From Candidatus Woesearchaeota archaeon (GTDB taxonomy: Archaea; Nanobdellota; Nanobdellia; Woesearchaeales; UBA525): a stretch of 7,089 bases of DNA. Numbering within the stretch: position 1 is the stretch's first letter; each line of letters starts with the position of its first letter. Below, in pieces: positions 4,864 to 7,089 of the stretch. The stretch is from NCBI GenBank assembly GCA_013331575.1, contig DUGD01000070.1, positions 11,318 through 18,406 on the forward strand, read 5' to 3'. Position numbers and translations under genes: made by a program. Below the pieces are notes generated by a model. It was not told the DNA's origin, did not search any database, and worked only from the letters and a program-made list of their open reading frames with translations.

Positions 4864-5382
4864 ATGGACTCGCTCGAAGAAAGACTCGGTGCACGCGGCT
4901 ATATCGATTTCTCGACGCATTACGCACGCACCCGCTCCGCGCGGCACGAAGTATTCCTCGAGCACATCGAGAAGGGATGGCATGAAGCACTCGGTACGAA
5001 CGGCGCACCATGGTACTTCAACATGCCGGCGGACAAAGCGCAAGAGTTCTACAATAGCATCCGCGAAAGCAACACCACCGATCCAAGCACCTGGTACGCT
5101 GTCGCGATACTCGCCACCGGAGGAGTGCTCGTCGGGCTGGCCGGTGCTACCGCTATCGCCGCTCCGGCGGCATCGATGATATTCCAATATGCTGGATCAG
5201 CCACTATCCCGCTCGTATTCGCATCGCCATTCTTGAGCAAGAGATTCCACATACACGATGAACGAGGATTCCTGACGCGGATCAACGCCTTCTGCTATTA
5301 CACCTCGGGCAATGAAGCGCAAGAGTATGCGCTCGGAACTAAGAACCCTGATCTAGGACCTGAACTCGACACGACGGATTGA
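4864..5382 (+). CDS. Unknown small membrane protein with two hydrophobic segments
   Basis: I do not recognise this 172-residue protein. The first 75 residues are polar and charged with many aromatic and His residues (YIDFSTHYARTRSARHEVF, WYFNMP). Two hydrophobic stretches follow, about residues 77-97 (alanine- and glycine-rich) and 100-123, separated by very little, so they may form a helical hairpin. A polar tail of about 50 residues (from SKRFHIHDERGF) ends in acidic residues. Both long polar parts would then lie on the same side of the membrane. Start chosen from the AGGTGA site. It is a single gene: an 8-bp inverted repeat lies upstream, and the convergent exonuclease gene ends 54 bases downstream. 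Codon use looks like that of its neighbours. Confidence 0.75.
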   Translation: MDSLEERLGARGYIDFSTHYARTRSARHEVFLEHIEKGWHEALGTNGAPWYFNMPADKAQEFYNSIRESNTTDPSTWYAVAILATGGVLVGLAGATAIAAPAASMIFQYAGSATIPLVFASPFLSKRFHIHDERGFLTRINAFCYYTSGNEAQEYALGTKNPDLGPELDTTD

Positions 5383-5436
5383 CAGGCATAACTATCGCTA
5401 AGCATTGCAATTACAAAGCATCACAACCGCCAAGTA

Positions 5437-6072
5437 TTATAGCGACATCAAGCGCAATATCTCTTCCATCTCCTTCGCTTGGTAGATGGCGTCATCAAGC
5501 GCGTTGTGGTGCGTACCCTCGCGCGGCAACGCCATATCGTCGCATCTCGCGTACTCATTCTTGCACACGCCACGATACATCGAACCGATGTCTTCGCCGC
5601 CGTAACCGAATGGATCGTCACCATCGAAGAAATTATCGAAGTACCAATGTATCCATCCGCCATCGAACGCGACAGGCGCGGCGATGAGGACCTGGCGATA
5701 CCCTGCAGTCACCTTACGCGTCCAATCATCGAAATGCGCCATAGCAGTCCCAGGATAGAATCCTTGTTTTTGCAAGCGCGCCAGCACGAGTTCGGGCCGG
5801 AATTCTGACGCCGCAGGGTCGTAACGGGGATCATGCTCGCGATCCCGCGCGATGCACTCAAGACCGAGGCAGCCGACACGCATCGCACGTGTGATATACT
5901 CGTCGCTAATCGGCTTGAGCTCTCGATAGAAGGTCTTTGTTCGGTCGCCCACGACGCACGCGCCGATGCTGAGCATCGAGTAACGGCCCGGCGTCCTACC
6001 CGATGTCTCGACATCCACAGAGATGTAGCGCTTCGGCAATTCGATATCACGGGCGGGTTCGGGAGTGACCAT
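5437..6072 (-). CDS. DEDDh 3'-5' exonuclease (DnaQ/RNase T-like)
   Basis: A 211-residue protein consisting of one exonuclease domain of the DnaQ fold. The three metal-binding motifs are present: Exo I SVDVET with D20 and E22, Exo II APVAFDGGW with D137, and Exo III HHNALDDA with H189 and D194 in HxAxxD spacing, which makes it the DEDDh type. All five catalytic residues are intact. Such enzymes trim single-stranded DNA or RNA 3' ends using two divalent metal ions; whether the substrate is RNA or DNA cannot be told here. A region of about 70 residues between motifs I and II is rich in charged and cysteine residues and longer than in minimal RNase T-like proteins. The start at 6072 is supported by a TATA box 25 bases upstream, fitting a leaderless transcript. 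It is divergent from the radical SAM gene. Confidence 0.88.
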   Translation of the reverse strand: MVTPEPARDIELPKRYISVDVETSGRTPGRYSMLSIGACVVGDRTKTFYRELKPISDEYITRAMRVGCLGLECIARDREHDPRYDPAASEFRPELVLARLQKQGFYPGTAMAHFDDWTRKVTAGYRQVLIAAPVAFDGGWIHWYFDNFFDGDDPFGYGGEDIGSMYRGVCKNEYARCDDMALPREGTHHNALDDAIYQAKEMEEILRLMSL

Positions 6073-6094
6073 GCACCGCGGAGCGATGACGGGA

Positions 6095-6100
6095 TTATAA
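6095..6100 (-). promoter_or_regulatory. TATA box of the exonuclease gene (minus strand)
   Basis: TTATAA is centred about 25 bases upstream of the minus-strand ATG at 6072. No ribosome site of note precedes that ATG, so transcription probably begins at or next to the start codon (leaderless). Confidence 0.55.
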
Positions 6101-6154
6101 CGGTTATGGAATCAACCGCTACAACACACCAATTAGTGTATTAAGTACAATAAG

Positions 6155-6165
6155 TATTATATATT
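6155..6165 (+). promoter_or_regulatory. TATA box of the radical SAM gene
   Basis: TATTATATATT lies centred about 26 bases before ATG 6186, within a strikingly A/T-rich stretch. The C-rich CTACACCCCCCTT that follows has no Shine-Dalgarno character, so the mRNA is probably leaderless. Confidence 0.65.
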
Positions 6166-6185
6166 CGTATATCTACACCCCCCTT

Positions 6186-7052
6186 ATGATACACAAGAAC
6201 AGACAACGAGAACAATACACCTTCGCCAACATCAACCTGCTCGGCAACTGCAACGCAGACTGCTATTTCTGCCTGGGGAAAGACATCAAGGAGGAACTGC
6301 GCGGCAAGAACCAACTGGGGACGCACTTCACGCAATGGAATAATTTCAAGGAATTTCTCGAGCGTTGCAAATACGATAACGTGAGCAAGCTCTACCTCAC
6401 AGGGCAGACCGCTGACGGATTGCAGTACAAATATCTCGACGAAATCGTGGACACACTCCAAAACGACGGATTCACCGTCGGCGTGCGCACGAACGGCTAT
6501 CTCGCGCAGCGCAAGATGGACGCGATACAGAAGATGAAAGGAGGGGTCGGTTACTCCATCCACACCCTCGATCCGGAGACGAACAGGATCATCATGGGAC
6601 GTAGCGATCTTCCGGACTGGAACGACATCATACCGCAGAGCGGGCCCAACGTACGCGTCTCCATTGTGCTCAACAGGCACAACATCGGAGAATTCGACGA
6701 TCTGTGCAAGTACATATCAGCATTCCCGAACGTCCGCTACATCCAAGTACGACGCATCTCCACCGACACGCGCATCGAAGAGCTCGGCGAGGACATCCGT
6801 CTCTACGAGCAATTCTACGAAGAGTTCCGCGCCAAGCACGAACCGACCGGTGAATTCCACCTGGCGCAGCAATTCCAGCTCTACGGCAAAGAGGTCGATT
6901 TCTGGAGGACGGTCGAGACGTCGATCAACTCTCTCAATTATTTCACGGACGGCACCTGCTCCGACGAATACTTCATCGTGGAAGGATATCTCAAAAACCG
7001 CGAGAACGTCGCGGCAACCAATAATGCACCGCTCACTGCAAAAGATATATAA
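6186..7052 (+). CDS. Radical SAM protein, specific function unknown
   Basis: A 288-residue single-domain radical SAM enzyme. The cluster motif is CNADCYFC (C22, C26, C29), in CxxxCxxC spacing, directly after the first strand (ANINLLGN). Further core elements are KLYLTGQTADGLQ (about 76-88, in place of the usual GGE motif), TVGVRTNGY, GYSIHTLDPETNRIIMG (the strand and region binding SAM, similar to MoaA/SPASM-type proteins), and a VRVSIVLNRHN strand. Toward the C-terminus there is only one further cysteine pair candidate (GTCSDEY), so a full SPASM domain is absent. These enzymes cleave SAM reductively and start radical chemistry; the substrate is not predictable here and no partner peptide or cofactor gene is adjacent. 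Start is set by the TATA box 26 bases upstream. What follows its stop is cut by the window edge. Confidence 0.88.
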   Translation: MIHKNRQREQYTFANINLLGNCNADCYFCLGKDIKEELRGKNQLGTHFTQWNNFKEFLERCKYDNVSKLYLTGQTADGLQYKYLDEIVDTLQNDGFTVGVRTNGYLAQRKMDAIQKMKGGVGYSIHTLDPETNRIIMGRSDLPDWNDIIPQSGPNVRVSIVLNRHNIGEFDDLCKYISAFPNVRYIQVRRISTDTRIEELGEDIRLYEQFYEEFRAKHEPTGEFHLAQQFQLYGKEVDFWRTVETSINSLNYFTDGTCSDEYFIVEGYLKNRENVAATNNAPLTAKDI

Positions 7053-7089
7053 CAGATTGATGCTCAAATGAATCACCGCGGCCTAAAGG

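Noticed and set aside
4357..5187. Long minus-strand open frames opposite aIF5A, L40e and the 4864 gene
   Set aside because: They lie across well-supported plus-strand genes, show biased residue composition (Arg, Ser, Cys) and no recognisable domain; they are shadow frames of GC-rich sequence.
7068..7089. Start of a next gene (ATG at 7068, seven open codons)
   Set aside because: Too short to judge, no convincing ribosome site or promoter; it cannot be supported from this window.
1..7089. CRISPR array, insertion sequence or integrase attachment site
   Set aside because: No regularly spaced repeats, transposase or integrase sequence, or terminal inverted repeats with target duplication were seen.

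Overview
The window reads as a gene-dense stretch of an archaeal chromosome with moderately high GC. The archaeal assignment rests on the C-terminal half of the ribosome-recycling ATPase ABCE1, a hypusine-type translation factor aIF5A, a zinc-ribbon ribosomal protein L40e, TATA-type promoters about 26 bases before several starts (some apparently leaderless), and GGTGA-type ribosome binding sites. Short proteins, a DUF1461 membrane protein and a HerA-like ATPase would suit a DPANN-type lineage, but I cannot fix the phylum from the sequence alone.

Layout, left to right. Positions 2-931: 3' part of ABCE1. 975-1463: small M23-type zinc metallopeptidase with a TTG start behind a strong GAGGAGG site. 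1512-2600: HerA/DUF87-type ATPase. 2611-2770: stretch that folds into a long bulged helix closing several hairpins, with a TATA-like box about 26 bases upstream. I call it a candidate structured RNA; a 62-codon ORF lies across it. 2832-3680: four-helix DUF1461 membrane protein. 3681-3980: gene-free, with a second long bulged inverted repeat (3770-3868), then the strong TATA box and leader of aIF5A (3981-4385). 4386-4567: gene-free, with a cloverleaf-like fold (4429-4540) just before rpl40e (4568-4729). 4864-5382: unknown two-helix membrane protein. 5437-6072 (minus): DEDDh exonuclease, divergent from a radical SAM protein (6186-7052), each with a TATA box placed for a leaderless transcript.

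Three of the genes serve translation (ABCE1 recycling, aIF5A elongation/termination, L40e in the large subunit). The others look like independent units, not one pathway. The most interesting content is outside the proteins: three stretches with far more base-pairing potential than expected, two of them with a TATA-like box about 26 bases before the first paired base. They are candidate novel archaeal ncRNAs or, for the one before rpl40e, a structured mRNA leader. All pairings were found by eye and no folding statistics were run.
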